A stretch of DNA of 64,000 nt from Straminergon stramineum (GCA_963920665.1 OY987263.1:19951430-20015429); one strand, 5' to 3'; shown: positions 22,435 to 35,349, counted from the stretch's first letter. Notes: generated from the sequence alone by a model not told the origin. A program made the numbers and translations.

Positions 22435-25177
22435 TCACAATGGTTCGACTTCAACATTACGTAGAAACTCAGCTGCTTTTTCAGGAGCAACGGGATTGAA
22501 ATAGCATCCGCTACCAAGTTGGAAATCCCCACAAGTTGTCAGATGTGGAAAAATGTCCAGATGCCAATGAAAGTGAGGAGAGTTGAAGTGCTCCATCCCC
22601 AGGGGAGCTGTCTGCAGCGTGTAGTTAAACGGTGGACATCCAAATGCCTGGTCTATCTTTCGTAATGTCAACTTCAGCATCTTCGCCATAGATTGGATCT
22701 TCAGTCAAAACCACCCACAGCACACTTAGTCAGGGACCTTCAACATATTACCAGCAGCAAGCAAGGCGTTGAAGTGACAATATTGTTAGCTCTGGCAATT
22801 CACGTATTGAGCCCTCCCACAACAATGCACAAGACAAAAAGAAAAGAACGGAACAGAAAGATTAAAGTGACGCACAATTGTCCACGAGAGTTTGAAGGCA
22901 TCATAATATTCTTGAATGCCAGAGAAAACTCTATGTAGTGCTGGGGAAAATATGACTAGATTGGAAGGCAAAGAAGAATATAGATCTCTATTTTTGGAAA
23001 TTGTCTCCTCACTGTTGCTGCGTGTCAAGCCAAGCTTCCATTACTGTTAACAGTAGATGAACTGCGCAAGTAACAGAAGTTCAAATAACTGTTTTCGAAG
23101 ACCACCTGGGGTGCCAGATTGGACGGAGCAGAAGGAACCCCGGCCACGAGCCTCAAAAATGTTACATGGATTAGAGAGAGGAGAGCAAAGTAGAAGCAAC
23201 CATCACAGCTTTAGGGGTATTGCAAAGTGATGCGTGCTTCAAATGGAAAACAGTCCCTAACAAGCATAGATCACTGGACATCCATTTCTGAGAAAAAATG
23301 GTGTGTGTTACCTCCTCGTCACTGATCGTCTCATAGTTCGAGGAATGGCGTTTGGGTACCAACCAAACCTCATAAGGCAACGTTGCTGCATAAGGAGCCA
23401 CAGTGATGAAGTGCTCATTCTCATCAATGAGGCGAATGTGCTGTGCCTCAGTTTCAAACTGGACTATGTCACATAACATGCACCGCTTATGATCGCTGTA
23501 ATACTCTTGCGAACCTTGAAGCTCAGCTCTTTGGTTGTGGGTCATGACTGGAAGCGCGATCAATTGGCTGTGTGAATGGGCCATCGACGCACCTGCGCTC
23601 TTACCCCGGTTCTTGAACACCTGCCACAGAAAGCATCCTTTACACTGGATTATGGCAATGGACTAGATAAACTTCGAGAGCCAGAAGACTCGAGAAGGTT
23701 ATCAGACAAAAATTTAAGTCAGTTCATGGAATCTTGAACTTCCATATCTATAGTCTTTGGTTGACCGAAGGACTCACTAAGTAGACAGATTGTGGGTCAT
23801 AACCTTCCTCTAACAAGAGAGTGACACTGCCACTTAGAAACATGAACTTGGCATTACAGTAGGGTAGGGACAACCAAATTGCAACGGATCCAAAACCGCT
23901 ACCCTAAAATCTTCAGCGCTGGATACACATTGATCAAGAGGATGCAAACCTAAACATTCTGTACTAATATGACACTTTCTTAGTGCATCAGAATCCTCGT
24001 TCAGTTGTTCACAAGAGCATATAAAAATTTGACCCAAGCTCAGCGATAAAAATGGCGATTGGGTGCCTCTACCTTACACACTTTCAGAACCCTAATTGAT
24101 TAAAACGCAATTGTGTGAACACGTACAACATTTTCTTCCGTCGAATTCTTCCATCAGCGTTTCATGTCCAGTACGAGCCACCACACCGCATGAAATTCCA
24201 CAATTATTAAACCGGAAAGTTGAATATAGAAAGCCCTGCTAACCAAAGATGAAATAATAATCCAATAATAGTAGTCATAGTCATAGTAATAGTACCAATA
24301 ATAACAATAATATTAATTGTTGCGCTCCAAGTTTCAAATTTAGACTTCGTGCTCAATTCTCAAGCAAATATTTTGAGTGACATCTTGTTGACAAGCTGCT
24401 TAAAATGCACTTCTAATGAACAATAAAATGCCTCATTAACTCAAAGTGTTGGGATCACAGCAAATAGAGCAAAGAAGCAATTCGTTATAAAAATAAAATC
24501 TTGCGCGTTTGAGGGTCAAATTATGCAAGTGATAGTTTGTTGGATAGCCCGGTGTAAAAGCCGGATGACACATAGCTGACTTAGACCTGACAGAATTTGA
24601 ATCGAGAATCCTTTTGAAAGAAGTCGATTCGTGCTTGGTACGCTTTCAACACCTGCAGCAATACAAACTCCGCTTAGACTTGCACAACAGCATTCTTCGC
24701 TCGAAACCGTAGACCCAAAATTTTCCATGACTGCACAGAATGACCTTCAAAACAAGTAAGTATGAAGTCTCGAAAGAGGAAGGATTGCTTGCGCTTGCAC
24801 AGCGATACCTGAGCTATGTGCGAAGCTGGAAGCTCTGGTAACGACTGCTGATGGTTAGGAGTTTCGATGACGACTTCATGGCTGCCAAAAGCAGGTAACC
24901 CACAGAGGCCATCTACATCCGGAAGCGCCTTACAGCTCAAGGAAACGGCTGGAAACTTGTTCTCCGTCACACGGACGTGCCACTTATCCTCACGACTATC
25001 CCCCATTCTGCAAATCTCCCGCCCAGTTTCGGGTTCAAAGCCCGCGCAAAATGCACACGGGCCAGGATTCAAACCCTCCCAACCATCCGATTTCTCGAAA
25101 CAGAATGGCAGCTTCTCACATTTCTCGGCGATGACAATCCACCTCTGCCGGAGTCGATCTCGCCGAAGCTCCGTCAT
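22435..25177 (-). CDS. ADP-glucose phosphorylase / GalT-like nucleotidyltransferase (HIT superfamily)
   Basis: Four exons on the minus strand, all phase 0: 25177-24809, 24652-24587, 23620-23312 and 22698-22435, giving 335 aa. The family moves a nucleotidyl group between sugar phosphates. The closest plant relative I know is the Arabidopsis At5g18200-type ADP-glucose phosphorylase (about 350 aa). Visible signatures are an N-terminal ELRRDRLRQRWIVI block, a zinc-type CAFC (residues 41-44 region), the nucleophile motif HSHSQ in exon 3, a second CxxC (CMLC), and a C-terminal HFHWHLDIFP. Exon 2 is just 66 nt and supplies VLKAYQARIDFFQ; without it the frame would still be open, so automatic models may skip it. 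Donors and acceptors are canonical GT-AG. The protein has no clear targeting peptide and is probably cytosolic. It shares a 302-bp start-to-start interval with the divergent inhibitor-2 gene. Confidence 0.9.
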
Positions 25178-25479
25178 AGCTAAGTAGCAAACACAAACTC
25201 TCCAGAACTGAATGCAAATCGTGAAATATGCAACCCATGATTTAGGGTTACGGGACCTCCGTAGATGAGAATCGAATCATGTGCTCGCTGGAGAGTGAGA
25301 GTTGTGTTTAGGAGTGAGAAGCTCAAGATCACGGCTATTGGTAAGGTAGCGCGGTCATGGGCGACCGTTTTCGAGGCCTTCTTTACACATACAGACGACA
25401 TTACTCCCATCGTCTTGTCTTCGTCTTTTTTCCAGTTTCTTCGTAAATCTCGCTGATCACTGCCAATCCTGCCATAGGC
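25178..25479. promoter_or_regulatory. Putative bidirectional promoter
   Basis: Only 302 bp separate the start codons of the minus-strand phosphorylase gene and the plus-strand inhibitor-2 gene. The interval is GC-richer than distant spacers and has no obvious TATA box. It must hold both 5' leaders and core promoters unless one gene has a distal start. Co-regulation is inference. Confidence 0.6.
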
Positions 25480-27424
25480 ATGAAACGAAGTAGCGGGCCG
25501 CGTCCTCCGTCCAGGTAAGCTTACTCTCGTCACTTTAATCCATCTTTGTTGTTCAGGCAGCTCGTAAAGTGAAAAGCTTCTGTCACTGGAAATCTCTTTT
25601 GGAGCCCCGGGTGACGGAACTTGTCAGTGAAAGGGAAGGATGGAGCGAGTGTTTGCTGTCTTCCCAGCGACAACTCCACTGGCATTGTGTGACCAATTTC
25701 ACTGGTCTGTTTTCGTAATTTGGGGAAGACCATACCAATTAGGGTTTAGAATTTTATGGCACCGAATTCTGGGAAAGAGAATCGAAGATGGTGTTAAGGC
25801 ATCTGCTGCCCTAATTGCAAGCTCTCAGTAGTTTTAGGTTTGGACTTGGAAATCGGGGGCAGAGTGTTGATGAGTGGTCTTCAGTTCTGGTTAGTGAAGT
25901 GGACACTTATGCTGGCGAGTGACAACCGATGCCATGGCCCTGTTTTAGGGTGCGGGTTGTGTGGGACGAGGAAAATCTGCATCAATTGGAGTCTACCAAA
26001 TCACCTAAACAGAAGATTACGGAGCCCAAAACCCCCTACTATGCACCAGATGACGGTATTGCCTTTTCATCTGCTTCCCTCTGTCTGTGTTTATAATTGC
26101 TCGGCGCATGAGAAGAAACCGTGTTCTGTAAGGAACAGTAGTTACACGGTCAGATAGTGTGTTGTATGTCTTCTTCTCCAGTAGCAAATTAATCTACCAT
26201 GAAATCGAGACTTACTTCACTGTTTATGCCGCCGACACTACGCATGAAGAATGTGCACTAAAAGGTAAACTACTACTTCAGTGGCGTCACCTACGAGAAT
26301 CTGTAAAGTGATCCAATGTGACAATTTTGAACATATGCCAGTAAATGTAACAAGGATTGTAAAGTAGAGGATACTATTTACGTCCATTTAAGTATGTTAA
26401 CTAATCCGCTGGAGCATTTTTCGGAGATTTGTACAGAGCAATGGAGAGATCACTTTGGATATTGGAACCAATTTTTTTCAGATCAAGTCTTTCATTTCAC
26501 TATGTCTGATTTTCTTATGCGATTTCCAAGTGGATGTTGTAGATCAGTATAAGGACTATTCCATCTCCATTCAGAGTTCTGTGGTTCTTGGCAAGTCATG
26601 CTTACACCACTTGCTAAGTGAAGGCCAACCGAGTGTATGAACACGTGAGTTGGATACAGGGGTTAGCATTGAAGATAGGATGGGGTCTCTAATGGTTTTA
26701 ATATTCTCTACCTTACCAACCATAGGAATATGCGTGTCAACGATGTGTTTGGCACCTATATGATCTGCTCTTTGCCTTGGCAAGCATCCTGTCATCGGAG
26801 CCGCTTATTTGTGTGAGCTACGATGACAGGAGCGTTCTTGCTGATGATTCTTGAAGCAAGCTTAATTTTCATGTTGGAGTGGGTTGTTCAGGAGGGTTGT
26901 CTCCAACTCCTGACGACGAGAGGGTGCCAATGGATTCAGCTACGCATGCGGAGGCCGTGAGACACGCACTCTCTGAAGTTGCTACAGAGGACCGACCAAG
27001 CAGCAGCCGATCAAGTGGCAGTAGTTGGCATTTCAATGCAGATGAGTTGGATGGTATGGATGGTACGGATGGAGATGAAGGTAACTGTGCATCCTTGAAA
27101 ATTCTTCTAGGAAAATGCAAATACGAGATTTTCTTGCGTAGCATGCAAAGAATAAAGTCTCATCATTTATGTTATTATTCCTTGCCTGTGTATGTGCGCT
27201 CCGAAATTAATGATAAGATATAGATTTCATTCATAGGTTCAGATGGAAGCCATCCAGGGAGTTTTGAGGAGCACAGACGGAAGCATTACGATAACGAATA
27301 TAAAAAAGCGAAATTGCTAGCTGTGGATCCTGAGCTTGCAGTTGAAGAGGATGAGGATGCTGCTGCTAATGGGGAAGCAGAATCTAGTACAGAGGCGGCT
27401 CGAAGAGGTCCACCACAGCAATAG
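25480..27424 (+). CDS. I-2: Protein phosphatase-1 inhibitor-2 homologue
   Basis: Four exons, 25480-25514, 25949-26055, 26892-27080 and 27237-27424, give 172 aa; junction phases 2, 1, 1 keep frame. Inhibitor-2 binds the PP1 catalytic subunit through an extended, mostly disordered chain. Motifs appear in the expected order: RVRVVWDEENL (12-22, plant PP1-docking segment), KITEPKTPY (34-42, plant-conserved), and EEHRRKHYDNEY (121-132), which holds the HYxE core that contacts the PP1 active site. The tail is acidic. The first exon (MKRSSGPRPPS) ends CCAG|GTAAGC. Residues between the motifs are rich in Ser, Asp and Glu, as usual for this family. Intron 2 (26056-26891) carries a copy of the dispersed sense-strand repeat. 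The gene is divergent from the phosphorylase gene. Confidence 0.92.
26360..26790 (+). repeat. Sense-oriented intronic repeat, copy 2 (inhibitor-2 intron 2)
   Basis: Begins GAGGATACTATTTACGTCCA, contains GGAGAGATCACTTTGG, CTTGCTAAGTGAAGGCCAAC and GGGGTCTCTAATGGTTTTAA. These words recur in order in the lipase intron at 42055-42420 and 42935-43280 and partly at 19785-20100. Confidence 0.7.
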
Positions 27425-28796
27425 CTAAGTAAACTAATCTTCCATCTACGTTACCACTGATTTAGAGGGACGTCGAAATTTTGGAGTGAAACCCATTTCC
27501 TAAAGTGTAAAAATTGAACAAAAAAACATTCAAGCTTGTGCAGCCCTTGAGAGCCTTGGTACTCCAGTAGTTTCATTCTCTTCGTCGTGTTTCTTCTTCT
27601 TTACCCGTGCAATGCAGTGCAGCTTTCTGGAAGTCAACCCACAGTCAGTGTACGTTCTTTCTGTAAACAAGTGTCTTTTAACCAGACATTTAAATTTCAA
27701 GCAACGGAGGAACGCAACCATGTCCCAAGCACTCATGTCCCAGACACTCAGAATCTTGTTTTTTTCATCCATTTAAATCTTTGTAGACAGTTGTGTTACG
27801 GTATTTCTTTTACATTTGCCCAATATAGATTATCAGAGCTGTTCCTTTTGCAAACATCGTAGCTTCATAGCAACTTAGGCAACTTTCCACCTAATAATTA
27901 TTAAAGTGCAAAAAATAGTTAGGTAGCCCAGAAAATAATATGTTAGAATAGGGCAATTTTAAAATATAATTAAAATAAGTTAGGCATTCATTTGAGTTGT
28001 TCTTAAAATTTATAGATAGTTGTTATTACTTTCATCTAAGGACAATTGCTTTTATCTAAACTCTTGTTTTAACCTCTAGACCCTAAATTCTCTATTTTCT
28101 ATGTTAAGGATTTGTTAAATGTTAGGGTTTCTTGCATGTGAGATGTTTTGTTTGTGAGAGATTGTACTTTAGAATGGTCAAAATGGCGAAGCAAAATATT
28201 TGCGAAGTATGTTCCAATTAATTGAAGAAGAAATTTTTGATATGGAGGAGCGAGTTGAATTTCTATGAATTAGGCAATCCTTTAATATATATATTTAGGC
28301 AAATTAGGTCAGAAATTTTTGAAAAATTTAAACACCTTTTCATTATTTATTTTTGGATCAAGTTGTTAGGAAACTTATGGTTGGTCACAAAAACAACTTT
28401 TTCGATTTGAAAATGACCCTTCCAAAACAACTAGAATGAATAAGTAAATAAAAGTCTTGAAAAATCATAATAATTAGTGCTTAACTATTTGAACTTAAAG
28501 GAAAAAAGACCACATTTTTATCCAAAATTTTAATGATTTTAGGGCAAAGAAGATATACCCTTCTCTCCCAACAACCAGCAAACAATATAGATATTAGTAT
28601 ATATTGTACAAATTGAATTAATTTGAGTAGTAGTAATCTTTAGTACCAATATGAAAAATCACAATTGTAAGAAAAATGGTCTACCTTATCACCTCATGTA
28701 CTATATAGGTACTATTCTAAGCCAAAAACAAACAAATCTTAGAAAATGTAAACTTGTAAACTTGCATGTAAACACCAATGTTAGGTCTATGTTTTC
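27425..28796. other. Spacer downstream of inhibitor-2, no gene seen
   Basis: The 3' untranslated region of inhibitor-2 is expected at its start. After about 27880 the sequence turns AT-rich with no recognisable feature. Confidence 0.45.
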
Positions 28797-28800
28797 TTAA

Positions 28801-29256
28801 TCTTTAAATACTAGGTTGGTGACTATGGAAATCATCCCTCTTGGTAGTGTATGACATCATTTACTTCAAAAAAATAAAAATAAAAAGTATTTATTGGAAA
28901 TCAAACTAGTGTGTAAGATCTCTCTTTTTTTGCACAAAATTTCGAGGATGAACTTTTGCACTTCTATCCTATGTAGGAAAATTCTTTGTCATCCATTGGA
29001 CAAAAAATATCCTCAACTTTGTTTAATCCTTAAAGGATGGATTGGTGATTGTGGAAATCATCCCTTTTGGAACTGTGTGGCATTATCTACTTCAAATAAA
29101 TAAAAAATACACATTGGAGGCCAAACCACTGTAGAAGATCTCTCCTTTCCAAACAAAATTCCGAGGATAAATAGTTGCATTTCTGTCCCATACAAAAAGA
29201 TACTCCGTCATCCATCGGAAACCAAACGTCCATGTCGACGTTTATGGGTCAAGGGT
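28801..29256 (+). repeat. Two tandem copies of a 220-bp TTAA-type repeat (family C)
   Basis: Units 28801-29022 and 29027-29256, each preceded by TTAA, share GATTGGTGAYTRTGGAAATC, AGAAGATCTCTC and GTCATCCAT...GGA. A third copy lies at 40085-40317 and ends TTTAGGGG|TTAA. The ends resemble family A. The shared central TTAA suggests one copy inserted next to the other. Confidence 0.65.
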
Positions 29257-30026
29257 TGAAGCAACTGCGTCTTGAAAAGTGATCATACCGATAGTAGGAC
29301 CATCACATGCTCATGATCGCACAAGCAAGTTTAGTTTCATATGATAACACTTCTTGTCCGCGCAGTTGAATGCTCAGAAGGACCGGTAATGGCCATGCTG
29401 GTTTTCAGAAACCAACCATAGTACCCACACTGAACATTCAAGAGCACACACAATTCTCGGAAACATGCAAGTCACACAAACGAGAAAATCCTACTTTAGT
29501 AAAAAGATGATTCAGTCCGGATGCACAAACCTCCTATCTTTGATCATTCTCAAGAATGATCATACCAACTCCTTGACAGGATGAGTAACTATATGGTAAA
29601 CCCTGTTGCATCAATGCAAGACAAAAGTGGCCATAATCAGTGTAATGCTCCCTCAAAACCAACGCCAGCGACCGAAGTGTAAGAAAAACAAATCAGGCAA
29701 CCACCTGCTGGCGGATGGAAGTTTTAAGAAAAGAAGTGATCTTTTTTTGACACAAATGGATGTAAATAGCAGAAGAGTTTCTGTTGTGTCGTTTTTCATA
29801 ATACAAGACTCTGAGTCACTCCTCTAGATACACTCAAGTAAAGAAAATTGTCTAGCTACTCAGAATCTCAGCCCCCAATATTAAACAATGCCCAGAGCTT
29901 GTCATTCAGCAAACTCTCCCCGAATCTGCACAATTGTGCACAAGGAAAACACCAGATGCCCAGCTTCCTCTACCTAATAATGCCGCATTTTGATAATCTC
30001 CAATCAAAGAGAGATGACAACTGGCA
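29257..30026. other. Spacer and 3' region of the RHD3 gene
   Basis: No gene seen. It contains the expected 3' untranslated region of the minus-strand RHD3 gene next to 30027. Confidence 0.45.
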
Positions 30027-33000
30027 TCACGATAGAACGGGCTGCCTCTGTCTCAAGTTACCACTCGCCTGCAACTCACCATCCCTGGATGTCAATTCCT
30101 GATGTGAAGCCATGTCATTCATTTCTCTGCCCCTGTCTGTCCCATTCGTACGACTGGGATTGTGGTTGTTGTTAGTTCCAGACCCAACTCCTTGGCCTTC
30201 CTCAGCAAGCTTCTTCAGGAGGTTCATCACCGTGGGAAGTAGCTTAGAGGAAACAGAGATCATGCCAGGAACAACGCCGTGCTCAAACTCTCTCGCAATG
30301 TCAAGCTGCACATAGACTGCCTTCCCCAGTAGGTAGAGCACGAAGACCAGCACAAGGTAGAGAGGGTTTCGGAGAAGCGTCATGAATTCGTTAAAACCAA
30401 GAACTATCATTGCACCAATGGCCCACGGAGGAGGTAACCATGATTTGCCTCGTTTTGCAGCTTCTTGAGCCGCCATCGCTTGACTGATAGTGTACTCGGT
30501 TTCCGCTTGAAATTGCCTCCAGATTGACTTGCATTGCACGGGAGTGATCAAAGTATCGTTTGCCGACACCCCTGGCCATGTAGCCACAGAAAGTACATGT
30601 AGTGCTGATGATTGACCTCCATTCACAATCGCAGTGCTGTTACCAGTAGAAGACATAGTTCTAGAGATTGTCCTTTGAAGCCCAGTCTCGGAAGCATCTC
30701 CTATCAACGGTTTGAGAGAGGCCTCGATGGAATCATCTTTTTGAGTGCCTTCGTCCAATCGAACTACGGCCAAAACCGAGAGAAGCTTCAAGGAGGAAGC
30801 GCGTGCGTCTCGAGTAATCGCACGTACATCATGCTCCTCTCCCCATATCCTAGGCATGCTATCCGCATCATGCCCAAACACACTAGTGAACCTCTCCTTC
30901 ATCCGAATGATAACTTGGGAAGCTTCTTCCTTACTCTTCTTCTCCACAACACCCCGCCCATATTTGGACAAAGACTCTTGCATCATTGCCTCCTCTTCTT
31001 TTGAAGGCTCAAAGCCAACTATCGCATCTGATAATCTGGATATGGCGTCTTGCACTTCTTTCTCCATAAGTCTGCTTATCTCTGACCATGTGCCAGGAGC
31101 CGCGGCATCTAAGAGGGAAACTGTAGGTTCTGCAAGGGCCGCTTCCAAATTATCCTCAAACTTGGACATCAGTTGTGCCAGTTTCTCCGTTCGCTTGTTC
31201 AGAGCGTGGGTAGCGATATCACGCGACAACTTCTCTTTTGCTTTCGTTGAGTCCCATCCTGAGTTCGCAACTTCGGCATCTGAGGTCACAAAAGCCACCA
31301 CTCATATCAGTGACAGCATTACAAATTGAGGACCTCAAAAACATCATGAAAGGGCTCTTGCTATGATCCTCAAAATTGCACAGCGATATAATGCTACCGT
31401 ATCCTATGAGAAAAACTGCGATGTGATACCATATGACCATCCAGATATTAAGCCACATGACTTCGGGACTCTGATTACCGATACGAAGCATATTACAACT
31501 CTTAAAGGACCCAGGATTCATGGTCTTAAACTCAATTGTTGATCATATTTGTGAAGAATATAATTCAGACAGGAACAAAGTTTACGTCACCAAAATCAGT
31601 GAGTAACGTTGGATGTGTCGGTCCAAAATTGAACAAAGGTAAAACCCAAATGACCAACTAAAAAGTGCTTTAGAACATGCTCAACTAGGACTCCTTGTTC
31701 CTGTCAAGGAAGATGCGAACTCGAGCCCTAACTCTGTCGTACAAGATCGCTGACTAGGTGACCCCCTAAAACCCTCAACCCAGGTTCGGCAGCATTGCCC
31801 CAATTCATAGAAACACAAAACCCTGAAAAATCCCTGAATTCTGAAAGAAATAGAACTTATCAGTAAAGTTTGAGCATTAAGAGCCCGAGATTTCACGGGT
31901 TATAAATGAACAATTCGATTGATCCTATTGTGAAAATACCTAGAATTCAATTGGGGTAAAATTTAAAATCCCTACAGTAGAAGCGATGAAGAGCAGTGGA
32001 TGCGTTGGTAAAAAAATAACAAAAGATCGAAGAAAGGAAAGTCTCTAAAGTCTAAATGACCACTCAAAGGTGATATAAAGAACATGAGGCCTAATTTGCG
32101 CCTCTTGGTCCTTTCAAGGTTAAAGCTTTGGCAAGACCAACCACAAAATAAGACTCCGTCAGTTACTCCAATGCAACACATCAACAATTAGGTTTGGTCC
32201 GCAGCTATAAATTGACAGAAAAAATGTGAATCCATACGTACCAGCACAGTCACGTTCAAATGCAACCACAGCGTTTTCTGAGCACCGGCGAACTACGTCA
32301 GCAAATCCTGTTCCTTCACCAGATTCAAGCCCAGAATCCAAGCTCAATTTGAACAAGCTCAAAGCCTTCGCCCTGTGATGCCCGATCACGGCAGCATACG
32401 AAGGCTGCACCACGTCCAGCACTCTCGACAGCAGAAAGCTCCGCTTGGAGCTTCGAACGCCCTCATCAAAGAAAGCCGCCTCCACATCATAAGCTTGCAA
32501 CTGCTTCTCCAGCAAATCGTTCACCGCTTTCCCAAACCCTAAAACGGCTTCGTCGTGAGCTTTCTCCTCGAGATGGTGCCACTCCTCGTCTGCCAGCAGC
32601 TGCTTCAGCTTCTCGTGCGCAATTTCTTCGCAGCGGACTGTGGCGACCATCACCTTGTGCGCCGGCAGGTCGAGATCTCTGTTTTCTTTGATCACTCGCC
32701 AAATCTCTTGTGTACTGAATGGGAAGCCTGTGGCTGGAACCACGCCTCGTCGATCGCCGGCTAACCCCCCCGGGGCGATGGAGTTTTGGAAGCGTTCCCT
32801 TAGCTCAGCCACTTGCTGCTTGAACTGCTCCTCTTTCTCCTCGTAATTCGCCAGGGAAGTCACTTGGAGGTTGAAAAACTCACTCAAGGGCGTGTGTTGG
32901 TGATTGGGAGGCTTTGGCACCGTGTCCCAGATCTTTTGGATATCCTCCCGCAAGATAGGTTCCAGGGTTTCGATCGGCGTGCGCGTCTTGTCCCGGATGA

Positions 33001-33511
33001 CGAACAGGAGCGTGGTTTTCCGCGGCGTGAACAAGCGCATCATGACTTGGAAGACGGTTTTGAGCAAGGGTTTGTTGGCCGCCTGCTCGCGCCCAATGTC
33101 GTGGCACCACATGTTGATCAACACGATGTCGGAAACTGCTAACGCGAACAGGGAGCTTTGCTTCTCAAACGCTGTGTCGTCCTCGCCGCGCTCGCGTCCA
33201 TCGGTTCCTTCCAGATCCATCACGAGAGTGCAGGGCGCAATCCCCTCGCCGCGCGCCAGCCACACACCCTGCGTCGTCTGGCTGCGACCACGAAATGCGT
33301 CCATCTCCACGAAGTTCGTGTGGAAAAGGTGGTTCAGGAGAGTACTCTTGCCGCTGCTCTGCGGACCCATGATCGCCACCACAGCGTAAGAAAGCCCGCA
33401 TTCCTTTAACCGCACGGCGTTCACGAACTCCTCCAGGCCTTGGACATTGAAGGCGCCCTGCTTATCCACCAGCTGCAGTGTCGGGGGCGAGCGTCCTCCG
33501 GAATTCGCCAT
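30027..33511 (-). CDS. RHD3: RHD3 / Sey1p-type ER membrane-fusion GTPase (atlastin-like)
   Basis: Two exons, 33511-32242 and 31279-30027, give 840 aa; the single intron interrupts a Gly/Asp codon (G|GTACGT donor, CTCAG acceptor). RHD3 proteins tether and fuse endoplasmic reticulum tubules. The GTPase domain shows G1 GPQSSGKST (49-57), a switch SQTTQGVW, G3 DLEGTDG (99-105) and G4 RDK (173-175). A long helical middle follows, then a membrane hairpin at about 709-747 ([11 protein letters not shown] and [14 protein letters not shown]), an amphipathic helix at about 765-785 and a polar tail. All parts are present and the length fits (Arabidopsis about 800 aa). The ATG at 33511 has good context (GCGATGGCG); six codons upstream in frame have no ATG. 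One coding intron is striking, because seed-plant RHD3 genes have many. Confidence 0.95.
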
Positions 33512-35054
33512 CGCCAAAGACGAATGCACAACGCTCTGTCACAACGTTCAAAATCAACAACCTACAAGAGCCACGCCCAACATCCACAAAGCCGGATCCG
33601 GATCTCGCACCCAAATTCTGAAGATCGAGCTCCCGTACCCTAAAACAGCACTCCCGTTGCGAGTCTGAAGAGGCAACCAAGTACTCCAAGATTGAGAATG
33701 TTATAAAGTACAGTAGTTTGGACGCAACTACCGTCATCCCAGAAAAGCACACCCTGGCACAGAAACCGAGACGCTGGGCACCATAAATAGCGAGGCCAGA
33801 GCGAAGCATGTATCCCAATTGACGTCAGGTATGGAAAAAGTAGGAAATTGAATGAAAAAGTCGAGAAAAAGTTGCAGAAAAGTTTCAACTGTCGGAAACA
33901 GAGTCAGCACATAGAACGTGCCGGAATGGCGACAACCCAGTCTGCGGTGATCAGACGAAGCTTATGGGCGGTGACCGGAGGAGTCAGGAGGACAGTTGAG
34001 TGTCTGATTAGGTCATAGCCACGGCTATGGCGTATCTCGCCCTGCGTTCAAATGCTCTGTAGCAGTGTAGCTCTGGAGCCAATTTCTATATTCTAGTGTG
34101 GGTATGGAGTTCTATTTCAAGAGTTTCTGCTCTTGCCGTGGTTAGGCGCTTCTGTAGAATTAACAATAGCAAGCAGCTACATTGGCACAGTTTTCGAGTA
34201 AGGTAGCTACTCCAGCTTCCTCACATGTAGCTCCTACCGATACAAAGCCTCCTCCCCTGCGGTCCAGAGCCAATAATTCGTACCTTGTTGCTTCAAGGGG
34301 GGGTAGGGCTGCTTCTTGGAGTGCGCAGCAACCTCCATCCCTAATTTGCGCCATGGCTTGACATTTTACTGGTAGGCGTTTCTTGACGTGTAGGTGAAGG
34401 CATACTTTGGAAAATTTCTTCCTCTATTTCGATCGCCTTCCCACCTCATATCGAAAAAGTTTCGATTCAGGTGCATGCTCAAATTGGGAGCATACCCAAG
34501 TTCTGTTGTTAAAAACTAATATAAAAAAGTGATATATTCTCACGGACACACACAATTGAAGCCTGGAATGTTGGAGACGGCTCTGCTGCACCGAATTCCC
34601 ACTCACGTCTCTGCGAACGAATTTCGCATGAAAAGCAATTGGGCGGTTGCCTGGAGTCGACTAAAGCGAACGCCTAGGAGCCGCTCACAGGAGTTACTGG
34701 AGTTTGCAAGTTAGGATTGTTGTGAGGCCAGAATTTCTGAGTTTCGTGGTTAAGCCTTGAATTTTATAACCTAACTACATATATAGAGAAAGAACAGAAA
34801 GATTTCCTTCGACGTGGTGCTTTTTCAAGGCACATGAAAGTGTTTGCAACAATCGCTGCAACAGAAAGTTAGCAGCCTTCCGGCTCCCCCGAAATGACCA
34901 CATTCTCAGGGCAAGAATATGCTTGTTACCGTTTACATCACATTCAAATTCAATACCGGTATTCATTCCACAGCTTCTTATTAGTTTCATTCATTCATTG
35001 TGCACCAATTTTTGTACACCTTTAATCGTATCAGCAATTCAAACTATAACTTAG
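33512..35054. other. RHD3 upstream region, no intact gene seen
   Basis: The first few hundred bases should hold the RHD3 promoter and leader. A 64-codon minus-strand frame at 34160-34354 is open from an ATG (ending CANVAACYC) but unrecognised and may be chance. CATAGCCACGGCTATG near 34013 is a short palindrome. Confidence 0.4.
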
Positions 35055-35059
35055 ACATG

Positions 35060-35349
35060 GCAGACTAGACTTGAGCAATGTCAGTGACTTTACTCTTTTC
35101 AGGTCATTCTTCTGCAATGAAATGCAAGATGGATGGGTGCTCCTCCCTCCGCAGGTCACACCATCCCCGGAAATGTATAAGCTTACCTCTGGTGCATCTT
35201 CTCCAGAGAACATGCACCTGAGCAGCGCACTACCCAAGGTAGACAGTCTGCTGGTTGCAGCAGATCGTGCTGCAGAATTCCGGAGCTTCGACAAGGCCGG
35301 CTATTTGTGTACAGCAAATTGCAATGTTGTTTCATTTCTGGGGTTGTGA
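35060..35349 (+). pseudogene. Exon-like fragment of unknown gene
   Basis: A GC-raised segment after a good acceptor (CTTTACTCTTTTCAG, ending at 35102) is open through about 80 codons (GWVLLPPQVTPSPEMYKLTS is part of it) to a stop at 35347-35349. No partner exon, start or family is recognised. It may be a last exon left from a lost gene. A transposon boundary follows at 35602. Confidence 0.25.
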
